This document shows positions 10,431 through 17,733 of a stretch of 64,000 nt of DNA, in pieces; the stretch's first letter is position 1, and each line of letters opens with the position of its first letter. This DNA is from Chelonobacter oris (GTDB lineage: Bacteria; Pseudomonadota; Gammaproteobacteria; Enterobacterales; Pasteurellaceae). The stretch spans positions 1 to 64,000 of the forward strand of contig NZ_JSUM01000002.1 of NCBI RefSeq assembly GCF_000772535.1, given 5' to 3'. The notes below the pieces were generated by a model. It had not been told where the DNA came from and ran no database searches. It saw only the letters and a program-made list of their open reading frames with translations. A program made the position numbers and the translations under genes.

Positions 10431-11207
10431 TTAATCCTGCGAATCCCGTTTAAACACCAATTCATGTTGGTTTGAATCGCTTTCATCAAAATAATAGCCG
10501 TCCAAATCAAAAGTTTTAAGCCCTTCCGGCGTTGAAGTGCGGTTTTGAATAAGGTAACGGCACATCAAACCGCGTGCTTTTTTGGCGTAAAAACTAATCA
10601 CTTTATAACGGCCGTTTTTATAATCCAGAAAAATCGGCTTAATGATACGCGCCTTTAAATTTTTCGCCTGCACGGCTTTATAATATTCATCAGACGCCAA
10701 ATTAATCAAGAGATCGTCATTTTGTTGCTCAAGTGCGGTCTGTAGCTGTCGGGTAATCACGCTCCCCCAAAATTCATACAAATTTTTGCCTTTCGGATTA
10801 TCCAGTTTCGTTCCCATCTCCAAACGGTACGGCTGCATCAGATCCAACGGTTTCAACAAGCCGTATAAGCCGGACAGTATACGCAAATGCTGCTGTGCAT
10901 AGAGAATTTCCTCGCGGCTTAAACTTTCGGCGCCCAATCCGGTATAAACATCGCCTTTGAAAGCATAAATCGCCGCTTTGGCGTTTTGTTGGTTATGATC
11001 TTTTTGCCACTCGGCAAAACGGGCGGCATTAAGTCCGGCAAGTTTGTCGCTGATATGCATCAATGATCCGATTTTTGCCGGCGTCAACTCACGGCAAACA
11101 TCAATAAGCGCTTGACTGTATTCGGTTAATTCCGGTTTGGTAAAATCAAATTGAGGAACATCGGACTGAAAATCCAGCGTTTTCGCCGGGGATATAATTG
11201 CTAGCAT
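10431..11207 (-). CDS. yaaA: YaaA, peroxide stress resistance protein
   Basis: A 258-residue DUF328 family protein. In E. coli, YaaA limits intracellular free iron during hydrogen peroxide stress and binds DNA. Family hallmarks are the N-terminal ISPAKTLDF, the central [23 protein letters not shown] block, and [10 protein letters not shown]. It heads a compact operon with a lipoprotein and fieF. Placing an iron-limiting protein beside an Fe/Zn efflux pump is a sensible combination. Confidence 0.93.
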   Translation of the reverse strand: MLAIISPAKTLDFQSDVPQFDFTKPELTEYSQALIDVCRELTPAKIGSLMHISDKLAGLNAARFAEWQKDHNQQNAKAAIYAFKGDVYTGLGAESLSREEILYAQQHLRILSGLYGLLKPLDLMQPYRLEMGTKLDNPKGKNLYEFWGSVITRQLQTALEQQNDDLLINLASDEYYKAVQAKNLKARIIKPIFLDYKNGRYKVISFYAKKARGLMCRYLIQNRTSTPEGLKTFDLDGYYFDESDSNQHELVFKRDSQD

Positions 11208-11295
11208 AAAGCTTCCGTGAATAAAATAAACAGGGTGCGATTATAGCAAGATTCGCACCGTTTCTCTAATCTTCAACCGCACTTTCTTCAACAAT

Positions 11296-11970
11296 TTACG
11301 CAACAACCGGCGGCAAACGCCAGTCAATCGGTGATTGCCGCTGTTGTTGTAAATAGGTATTCGCTTTAGAAAAATGGCGGCAGCCGAAAAAGCCGCGATA
11401 TGCCGACAGCGGTGACGGATGCGGCGCCGTCAGCACACAATGGCGCCGGCGATCAATAAACTGCCCCTTGCGCTGTGCGTGACTGCCCCATAATAAAAAA
11501 ACCAGATTGTCGCGATGTTGATTCAGTTGGGCAATCACTTGATCGGTAAAGGTTTCCCAACCAAAATTGGCATGAGAATGCGCCTGACCGCGTTCGACCG
11601 TCAGCACCGTGTTTAACAGCAGCACGCCCTGCTGCGCCCAGTGGCTCAAATAGCCGTGCTGCGGAATCTCAAAACCGTCAATATCGCTCGCCAGCTCTTT
11701 ATACATGTTCACCAAGGAGGGCGGCGGCGCAATCCCCGGCTTCACTGAAAACGCCAAGCCGTGTGCCTGATTCGGCCCATGATAAGGATCCTGCCCTAAA
11801 ATCACGACCTTTACCTGCGAAAATTCGGTCAACCGAAATGCGGTAAACACCTCATCATGCGGCGGATAAACCGTTTTACCGCACTTTTTGGCTTCTTCCA
11901 CCTGTTCGATAATCCGTAAAAAATAGGCTTGTTGTTTTTCTTGCCCGATAGCCTCATGCCATGTATTCAT
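11296..11970 (-). CDS. ung: Uracil-DNA glycosylase, family 1
   Basis: Excises uracil from DNA in base-excision repair. The protein is 224 residues from the Met of MNTWHEAIG. The catalytic-water motif GQDPYHG, the uracil-binding segments [12 protein letters not shown] and LLLNTVLTV, and the C-terminal [13 protein letters not shown] loop are intact. I prefer the start at 11970 because AGGA lies upstream and the 16 extra residues from 12018 are not family-like. Confidence 0.95.
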   Translation of the reverse strand: MNTWHEAIGQEKQQAYFLRIIEQVEEAKKCGKTVYPPHDEVFTAFRLTEFSQVKVVILGQDPYHGPNQAHGLAFSVKPGIAPPPSLVNMYKELASDIDGFEIPQHGYLSHWAQQGVLLLNTVLTVERGQAHSHANFGWETFTDQVIAQLNQHRDNLVFLLWGSHAQRKGQFIDRRRHCVLTAPHPSPLSAYRGFFGCRHFSKANTYLQQQRQSPIDWRLPPVVA

Positions 11971-12290
11971 TTTCTTTTTCCTGTCGCGTAATCCGCCATG
12001 CGATAAAATTATAGGCAAAGACCATGCAAAATCCTAGTGTTGTTTTATCGGCGGTTTTCTATCATCAAATCGAACCAAATGTTATTTAAACGTAAACAAA
12101 AAATAAATTAAACGTTAATTTAGACGGCTTTTATTTTCTTATTTTTTGATGTGGGTCAAATAAATCAATTTGAAACGAAAATAATGACTTGATCTAGGCT
12201 AATTTTTCCTAAATTTATTTGAAACTTTCAACCAAAGTGATAAAATTCTGAGCAATTAAATTAATCCACCCACTATATTGGAGTTCTATT
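11971..12290. promoter_or_regulatory. 320-base intergenic region with the grcA promoter
   Basis: AT-rich gap between divergent ung and grcA. A good sigma-70 promoter for grcA is TTGAAA (12219-12224), 16 bases, TAAAAT (12241-12246). Upstream are TTGAT-CTAG-GCTAA (12189-12202), a half-good FNR-like site, and GTTAATTTA near 12115, which resembles an ArcA box; both are weak matches. E. coli grcA (yfiD) is FNR/ArcA controlled, so anaerobic regulation is likely, but the exact sites are uncertain. No coding sequence seen. Confidence 0.55.
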
Positions 12291-12674
12291 ATGATTAAAG
12301 GTATTCAAATTACACAAGCCGCTAACGATGATTTATTAAACTCTTTCTGGTTACTGGACAGCGATAACGGTGAAGCCCGTTGTTTATGTGCAAAAGGCGG
12401 TTTTGTCGAAGATCAAGTGGTTGCCGTCAACGAATTAGGGCAAATCGAGTATCGCGAATTGCCGGTTGATGTTGCCCCGACAGTGAAAGTTGAAGGCGGA
12501 CAACATCTGAACGTCAACGTATTGCGCCGCGAAACATTGGAAGATGCGGTAAACAATCCTGAAAAATACCCGCAATTAACTATCCGCGTATCCGGTTATG
12601 CCGTTCGTTTCAACTCATTGACTCCGGAACAACAACGCGATGTTATCGCCCGTACTTTCACTGAAAGTTTATAA
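12291..12674 (+). CDS. grcA: GrcA, autonomous glycyl radical cofactor
   Basis: A 127-residue spare glycyl-radical domain that restores oxygen-cleaved pyruvate formate-lyase. The radical glycine is G102 in RVSGYAVRF, and the preceding [15 protein letters not shown] block is shared with the PFL C-terminus. A clear GGAG box precedes the ATG. It is monocistronic, with a strong terminator behind it. Its presence implies mixed-acid fermentation through PFL. Confidence 0.96.
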   Translation: MIKGIQITQAANDDLLNSFWLLDSDNGEARCLCAKGGFVEDQVVAVNELGQIEYRELPVDVAPTVKVEGGQHLNVNVLRRETLEDAVNNPEKYPQLTIRVSGYAVRFNSLTPEQQRDVIARTFTESL

Positions 12675-12713
12675 TCTATAATCAGCCAAATTCGGCTTTT
12701 TATAAAAAAACAG

Positions 12714-12742
12714 ACCGCACTTGTTTTGATAGCAAGTGCGGT
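12714..12742 (+). terminator. Terminator of grcA built from an inverted uptake-signal pair
   Basis: Stem ACCGCACTTG / CAAGTGCGGT (10 bp, 9-base loop) followed by seven T. Each arm contains the uptake 9-mer. A smaller AGCC/GGCT hairpin with a T run lies just before it (12684-12701) and may be a first stop. Confidence 0.9.
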
Positions 12743-12798
12743 TTTTTTATGACTGATTATAATAATATTGGCTTAACCACGATTTTTAGGAGATAGAT

Positions 12799-13524
12799 AT
12801 GCGATATAACAAATTCGATCAGCCTATCGGAAAAGAAATAGACGGATATACTGTCGGCTCACTTCCGGAACAAGATAGATTTGACGGCAAACTCTGTGTA
12901 CTCGAACGCCTGGACTATGACAAACATCATGAACGGATTTATGACTGTTACCTTAATCACATGACTGTTCAGGACTGGACCTATCTCCCCAACCAACCAC
13001 TTACCGAAAAACAGCAAGTCCGTACGATAATACGGCAATTTATTGATGCTGACGATCTCTATTGTTTCACAATTATCGATAAATCAAATCAGCGTGTGCT
13101 CGGTACATTTTGTTTAATGCGTGCCGATCCCCTCAATCGAAGTATCGAAATCGGCTGGGTTATCTATTCCAATCTCCTGAAACGCAGCAAAATAGCAACT
13201 GAAGCGCAGTTTTTAATGATGCGTTATGTATTCGAAACGCTGCAATACCGTCGTTACGAATGGAAATGTGATGCCCTGAATACGCCTTCGTACAAAGCCG
13301 CCGAGCGTTTGGGTTTCACCTATGAGGGTACATTCAGAAATGCAGTCGTTTATAAAAATCGTAACCGGGATACCGCTTGGTTTTCAATCATCAGTGAAGA
13401 ATGGCCGCTAATCAAAAGCGGATTCGAACACTACTTGTCAGAATCTAATTTTGATATGCAAGGTAACCAATTAAAGCCGCTGCGTTTTTTCTCAACCAAA
13501 AATCGCTCCGCAATTAATCGGTAA
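12799..13524 (+). CDS. GNAT family N-acetyltransferase (RimJ/RimL-like)
   Basis: A 241-residue cytoplasmic protein with the Acetyltransf_3 layout of acetylating enzymes such as RimL or PA-type protein acetyltransferases. Visible elements are FTIIDKSNQRVLGTFCLM (beta strands), EIGWVIYSNLLKRSKIATEA in place of the acetyl-CoA loop, YVFETLQYRRYEWKCDALN, and SYKAAERLGFTYEG. An AGGAG box precedes the ATG. The substrate cannot be read from sequence. Base composition is typical of the host, unlike the next two genes. Confidence 0.8.
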   Translation: MRYNKFDQPIGKEIDGYTVGSLPEQDRFDGKLCVLERLDYDKHHERIYDCYLNHMTVQDWTYLPNQPLTEKQQVRTIIRQFIDADDLYCFTIIDKSNQRVLGTFCLMRADPLNRSIEIGWVIYSNLLKRSKIATEAQFLMMRYVFETLQYRRYEWKCDALNTPSYKAAERLGFTYEGTFRNAVVYKNRNRDTAWFSIISEEWPLIKSGFEHYLSESNFDMQGNQLKPLRFFSTKNRSAINR

Positions 13525-13586
13525 TGTTGCCACGGGACGCTCCTCACAATTTCTATTTTAGAAATTATGAAATCACAATTGATAAA

Positions 13587-13614
13587 TTTACTAGAAACTA
13601 AAGCCGCTTATAAT
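13587..13614 (+). promoter_or_regulatory. Sigma-70-like promoter of the Tat-exported hydrolase gene
   Basis: TTTACT (13587-13592), a 16-base spacer and a consensus TATAAT (13609-13614), 35 bases before the ATG. The region is AT-rich and host-like, in contrast to the body of the gene it drives. Confidence 0.6.
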
Positions 13615-13648
13615 GTTTCCATCGTAATCAATAAAAAAGGAAACCGAT

Positions 13649-14809
13649 ATGAGTAAAGCAATTTCACGCCGTCAATTTATGCAATCAAGTGCGGTTGCAA
13701 GTATAGCCCTAGCAACCACTGCCACACCATTTCTTGCACAGGCTTCTTCTGCTGCACTAACTGAAGGAAAACAAACTATGCCAGAAACACTCAGCCAAAC
13801 CTGGGACAAAGTATTCCCGCAAAGCAGCCGTGTCGACCACCGCAAAATCACTTTTATCAACCGCTTCGGCATCACGCTGGCGGGGGATTTGTATCTGCCG
13901 AAAAACCGTCGCGGCAAATTGCCCGCCATTGCCGTGAGCGGCCCGTTCGGTGCGGTGAAGGAGCAGACCTCTGGGCTGTATGCGCAAACGCTGGCCGAGC
14001 AAGGTTTTGTCACTTTGGCGTTTGATCCGTCTTACACCGGCGAGAGCGGCGGCGAGCCGCGCGGCATGGCTTCACCCGATGTCAACACCGAAGATTTCAG
14101 CGCCGCCCTCGATGCTTTGGGCATGCTGCCTGAAGTCGACCGCAACCGTTTGGGCATTCTCGGCATCTGCGGCTTCGGCGGGCAGGCGCTCAATGCCGCT
14201 GCGATGGACACCCGTGCGAAAGCCGTGGCCACGTCGGTGATGTACGACATGAGCCGCTCTATCGGCTGGGGCGTGGGCGATCAGCAAAACGGCTATACCC
14301 CTGAACAGCGGCAGGCGGTGAAAGAATATCTGAATAATCTGCGTTGGGCAGATGCGGAAAGCGGCCGCCGAAATATCGGTCTGCACGAATTGAATGTGGA
14401 TGCCGAGGGCAATGTCACCAGCGCCCAACGCATTTTGCCGGAAACCCTGCCGGCCAATCCACACCCGATATTGGCGCAGTTTTTCGATTTTTACCGCACC
14501 GGCCGCGGCTACCACCCGCGCAGCATCAATTCCAACACCACTTGGCTGGCGACCATGCCGCTCTCTTATGTGAATATTCCGATGATGAGCTACATCAGCG
14601 AAATTTCACCGCGGCCGATGCTGATTATTACCGGCGAAAAAGCCCATTCGCGCTATATGAGCGAAGATGCTTTCAAAGCGGCGGGCAATAATCCGAATAA
14701 AGAATTGCTGATTGTGCCCGATGCCACCCATGTGGATTTGTATGACAACCGTTCCGGCAAAATCCCGTATGACAGGCCGACCGCGTTTTTCCGCGATCAT
14801 TTGAAATAA
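13649..14809 (+). CDS. Tat-exported dienelactone-hydrolase-like alpha/beta hydrolase
   Basis: 386 residues. A twin-arginine signal (SRRQFM, residues 6-11) and hydrophobic stretch end near ALAxA-type residues 28-34, so export by Tat is predicted. The nucleophile elbow is GICGFGG with C174, the GxCxGG pattern of dienelactone hydrolases; a late His (H361, in DATHVDLYD) fits the catalytic triad. The substrate is unknown. The first 150 or so bases are AT-rich and hold a Pasteurellaceae uptake signal (13687-13695), while the rest is GC-rich, so the gene looks chimeric. It is followed by a Neisseria-type uptake-sequence hairpin. Confidence 0.8.
   Translation: MSKAISRRQFMQSSAVASIALATTATPFLAQASSAALTEGKQTMPETLSQTWDKVFPQSSRVDHRKITFINRFGITLAGDLYLPKNRRGKLPAIAVSGPFGAVKEQTSGLYAQTLAEQGFVTLAFDPSYTGESGGEPRGMASPDVNTEDFSAALDALGMLPEVDRNRLGILGICGFGGQALNAAAMDTRAKAVATSVMYDMSRSIGWGVGDQQNGYTPEQRQAVKEYLNNLRWADAESGRRNIGLHELNVDAEGNVTSAQRILPETLPANPHPILAQFFDFYRTGRGYHPRSINSNTTWLATMPLSYVNIPMMSYISEISPRPMLIITGEKAHSRYMSEDAFKAAGNNPNKELLIVPDATHVDLYDNRSGKIPYDRPTAFFRDHLK
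13687..13695 (+). repeat. DNA uptake signal sequence (Hin type), representative copy
   Basis: AAGTGCGGT, the core uptake signal of the H. influenzae group of Pasteurellaceae. Other copies (either strand) include 4315-4323, 8350-8358, 12734-12742, 17717-17725, 19021-19029 and 63174-63182, with dozens more across the window. This copy lies inside the signal-peptide coding part of the hydrolase gene, just before composition shifts to GC-rich. Confidence 0.95.
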
Positions 14810-14826
14810 ACCGCCAAGCAGGCATG

Positions 14827-14871
14827 AGGCCGTCTGAAATGCACTTTTCACCAACGCATTTCAGACGGCCT
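14827..14871 (+). terminator. Terminator formed by inverted Neisseriaceae DNA uptake sequences
   Basis: AGGCCGTCTGAA at 14827-14838 and its reverse complement at 14860-14871, extended to a perfect 16-bp stem (14827-14842 with 14856-14871), 13-base loop, then a T run. AGGCCGTCTGAA is the AG-DUS variant used by Neisseria and relatives, which commonly sits as an inverted pair in terminators. It lies 17 bases after the hydrolase stop. Its presence in a genome full of Pasteurellaceae signals is direct evidence of DNA from Neisseriaceae. Confidence 0.92.
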
Positions 14872-14959
14872 TTTTAATATCACAAACAAAATGTTGTATC
14901 CATAAGCCGCTTTATTTAAACTGAAATCATCTTGCCCATCACCTTTATCAAGGAGCCAC

Positions 14960-16558
14960 ATGATGATGAATTTTAACCGTTTATGGCTGGCGGCGGTATC
15001 CGCTTTATCGGCGTCTGCATTCGCCGCTGATGCCGATTTCCAGCGGCAATGCCTGGCGCTGAAAGGCGACAGCAGCCTTTACCGCACCGACATCACCCGC
15101 GCCGAATGGGTCGGCGGCGGCGACATGCCGTCCGACCGGATGTCGGCCATGACCGGCGCCGCCGCACGCAAACTGCCAATGCCGCCGCACTGCCTGCTTG
15201 AGGGCAGCATCGAGCCGCGCAAAGGCGCCGACGGCAAAGATTACGCCACCACGTTTCAACTGCGCCTGCCCGCCGAATGGAACCGCAAATTCCTGTTTCA
15301 AGGCGGCGGCGGTATGGATGGCTTTTTAGCACCGGCGGTCGGCTCGATACCGTTTCGGGGCGCCACCGCACTTCCCGCCCTGATGCGCGGCTATGCCGTG
15401 GTGAGCATGGACGGCGGCCACCGCGGGCGGGATGCCGCTTTTGCCGCCGACCAACAGGCACGGCTGGATTTGGCTTATGCCGCCACCGGCAAAGTCACCA
15501 CCGCCGCCAAACAGCTGATCGGCAGGCTCTACCGCAGCGAGCCGCAAAAAAGCTATTTTATGGGCTGCTCCAACGGCGGGCGTGAAGCCATGATGGCGGC
15601 ACAACGCTATCCGCTTGAATTTGACGGCGTGGTGGCGGGCAACCCCGGTTTCCGACTGGCATATGCGGCGGTCGGCGAAGCTTGGGACAACCAACACATT
15701 ATGGCGGCAGCCCCCCAAAATGCCCGCGGCGAGAAAATTTTCGCCAATGCGCTTAGCAAAGCGGATTTAGATGCCGTATCACAAGCCGTTTTAAACCGCT
15801 GCGATGCCAAAGACGGCCTCAAAGACGGGCTGGTAAATGCCTGGGAAAGCTGTGATTTCAAACCGGAAATGCTGCAAAAACAACTCGGCGCCCACAAAGT
15901 GAAGCTGCTCAACACCCTTTTCGGCGGCGCCAAAAACAGCCGCGGCGAACAAATTTACGCATCATGGCCTTATGATGCAGGCATCAACAGCGAAGGCTGG
16001 CGCCAATGGAAACTCGGCAGTTCGCAAACCGCACAGCCCGACGCCCGCAATATCGTGCTCGGCGCCGATTCGCTTGCCGGCCTGTTTATCACGCCCTACA
16101 GCCCGAATTTCGACACCATGAAATTCGATTTCGACCGCGATACGGCCAAAGTGCGGCAGATGGCCGGCATTTTCAACGCCGATTCGACCAACTTAACCAC
16201 CTTCAACCGCCGCGGCGGCAAAATGCTGCTGGTGCAGGGCGTATCCGACCCGGTGTTTTCCACCCACGATTTGCGCGACTGGTATCGGCAGCTGCAAGCC
16301 GATACCCCCAATACGCCCGACTCAACCCGCCTGTTTATGGTGCCCGGCATGGCGCACTGCGGCACCGGCCCCGCGCTGGATGATTTCGACCCGCTCACCG
16401 CGCTGGAAAACTGGACCGACAACGGCATCGCCCCCGACCGCATAATCGCGCAAGGCAAAGCGTTTCCCGGCAAAAGCCAGCCGCTTTGCGCCTACCCGAA
16501 AACAGCCGTTTATACGGGCGGTGATGAAAACAAGGCTGAAAGTTTTGTTTGTCGTTAG
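14960..16558 (+). CDS. Secreted tannase / feruloyl esterase family hydrolase
   Basis: 532 residues with a Sec signal peptide ending near AFA-ADA (residues 20-25). It carries the CS-D-HC arrangement of the fungal/bacterial tannase family: C203-S204 in GCSNGGR, D430 in VSDPVFS, H466-C467 in GMAHCGTG. In this family the two cysteines form a disulfide bringing Ser and His together, which needs an oxidising compartment and agrees with export. Known members cleave gallate or hydroxycinnamate esters and related aromatic esters. The gene is GC-rich (41 of 60 bases at 15061-15120). GGAG precedes the start. Confidence 0.85.
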   Translation: MMMNFNRLWLAAVSALSASAFAADADFQRQCLALKGDSSLYRTDITRAEWVGGGDMPSDRMSAMTGAAARKLPMPPHCLLEGSIEPRKGADGKDYATTFQLRLPAEWNRKFLFQGGGGMDGFLAPAVGSIPFRGATALPALMRGYAVVSMDGGHRGRDAAFAADQQARLDLAYAATGKVTTAAKQLIGRLYRSEPQKSYFMGCSNGGREAMMAAQRYPLEFDGVVAGNPGFRLAYAAVGEAWDNQHIMAAAPQNARGEKIFANALSKADLDAVSQAVLNRCDAKDGLKDGLVNAWESCDFKPEMLQKQLGAHKVKLLNTLFGGAKNSRGEQIYASWPYDAGINSEGWRQWKLGSSQTAQPDARNIVLGADSLAGLFITPYSPNFDTMKFDFDRDTAKVRQMAGIFNADSTNLTTFNRRGGKMLLVQGVSDPVFSTHDLRDWYRQLQADTPNTPDSTRLFMVPGMAHCGTGPALDDFDPLTALENWTDNGIAPDRIIAQGKAFPGKSQPLCAYPKTAVYTGGDENKAESFVCR

Positions 16559-16633
16559 CGAAAGTCGGCGATTTGTTGTTTAACAGCCTATTTTACTTGA
16601 CGAATAATTTTTACACTGACAACAGCTTGCCGC

Positions 16634-16691
16634 TTGTATTAAAACTCAAATACGCCATAATAGCCAAAGCTGCCTTAAAGGCGGCTTTTTT
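16634..16691 (+). promoter_or_regulatory. Promoter and adjoining terminator-like hairpin before terC
   Basis: TTGTAT (16634-16639), 16 bases, CATAAT (16656-16661) is a fair promoter. It is immediately followed by AGCTGCC / GGCGGCT (16668-16674 with 16680-16686, one G-U pair) and six T. The hairpin may terminate transcription from upstream, or attenuate terC transcripts. I found no convincing yybP-ykoY (Mn) riboswitch core here. Confidence 0.45.
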
Positions 16692-16721
16692 GATCTTATC
16701 AATAATTTATGGAGCTTTTAT

Positions 16722-17696
16722 ATGACGAAATCGTCATTACCCGACATCGGTAGCCCGATGTTTTATACCGTCTTTTTTATCATCGTGACGATTATGCTCG
16801 CAATTGATTTGTTCAGTCTGAAAAAGAGCGGTACGCATAAAGTCAGTGTCAAAGAAGCCATGGTATGGAGCGTGGTGTGGGTGACGACATCATGCCTGTT
16901 TGCACTGTGGTTGTATTTCGAATTGGCATCAAATCCGCTTTTCGGTAAAAAAATCGCTATCGAGAAAGTGATGGAATTTCTGACAGGCTATGTGTTGGAA
17001 AAATCCCTTTCCGTTGATAACTTATTTGTGTTTCTGATGATTTTCAGCTATTTCAAAGTACCGCCGATGTACCAGCATAAAGTATTGCTATACGGCGTAC
17101 TCGGCGCCATTATTATGCGTACTGTGATGATTGCGATTGGCGCTATATTGATTCGCGAATATGAATGGGTGCTCTATATCTTCGGCGCATTTCTAATCTA
17201 CAGCGGCGTAAAAATATTCACCGCCAAACATGGTGGCGACGGTGAAGATCTCTCGAAAAATGTCTTATTAGGCTGGCTGCGCCGCCATTTACGTCTGAGC
17301 CGGCAATTCGACGGTGAAAAATTCATTACCGTAGAAAACGGCAAAAAACTGTTCACGCCGCTAGTCTTGGTATTGATTATGGTAGAATTGAGCGATGTCG
17401 TGTTTGCGGTAGACAGTATCCCGGCAGTATTTGCCGTGACAACCGATCCGTTTATCGTGCTGACTTCGAATATTTTTGCCATTCTCGGTTTGCGAGCCAT
17501 GTATTTTGTGCTGGCGGATATTGCCGATCGATTTATTTATTTGAAATACGGTTTGGCGGTTATTCTGATGTTTATCGGCATCAAAATGCTGCTGGTCATG
17601 GGCGGCGTCCATTTACCGATAACCCTGTCGATGAGTTTTGTCTTTCTGGTTCTGATCTTGTCGGTAGTGCTGTCGTTACGCCGAAAAGTGCTGTAA
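16722..17696 (+). CDS. TerC/Alx family integral membrane protein
   Basis: 324 residues with about nine hydrophobic segments. Conserved TerC features include EKSLSVDNLFVFLMIFSYF (acidic and Asn residues in a membrane helix) and VLIMVELSDVVFAVDSIPAVFAVT, whose acidic residues are thought to bind metal. E. coli Alx, the closest named relative, exports Mn(II). AGCTTTTAT precedes the ATG with GGAG a little upstream. It stands alone between terminators. Assignment to the Alx subgroup rests on length and motif spacing. Confidence 0.85.
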   Translation: MTKSSLPDIGSPMFYTVFFIIVTIMLAIDLFSLKKSGTHKVSVKEAMVWSVVWVTTSCLFALWLYFELASNPLFGKKIAIEKVMEFLTGYVLEKSLSVDNLFVFLMIFSYFKVPPMYQHKVLLYGVLGAIIMRTVMIAIGAILIREYEWVLYIFGAFLIYSGVKIFTAKHGGDGEDLSKNVLLGWLRRHLRLSRQFDGEKFITVENGKKLFTPLVLVLIMVELSDVVFAVDSIPAVFAVTTDPFIVLTSNIFAILGLRAMYFVLADIADRFIYLKYGLAVILMFIGIKMLLVMGGVHLPITLSMSFVFLVLILSVVLSLRRKVL

Positions 17697-17704
17697 ATAT
17701 AAAA

Positions 17705-17726
17705 AACCGCACTTGAAAGTGCGGTT
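17705..17726 (-). terminator. Terminator of the carboxynorspermidine operon (inverted uptake signals)
   Basis: AACCGCACTT / AAGTGCGGTT separated by two bases (effective 4-base loop), with six T following on the minus strand. It lies 8 bases after the stop of the minus-strand dehydrogenase gene and could also stop terC from the other side. Confidence 0.85.
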
Positions 17727-17733
17727 AGCCTGC

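Noticed and set aside
12189-12202. FNR site upstream of grcA
   Set aside because: TTGAT-CTAG-GCTAA has one good half-site only, and its spacing from the promoter is not typical; kept only as a weak note.
16560-16721. yybP-ykoY manganese riboswitch before terC
   Set aside because: The conserved core is not visible; only a simple hairpin and T run are present.
13525-16721. Insertion sequence or genomic island with integrase
   Set aside because: No transposase, integrase, tRNA or flanking direct repeats were found; transformation explains it better.
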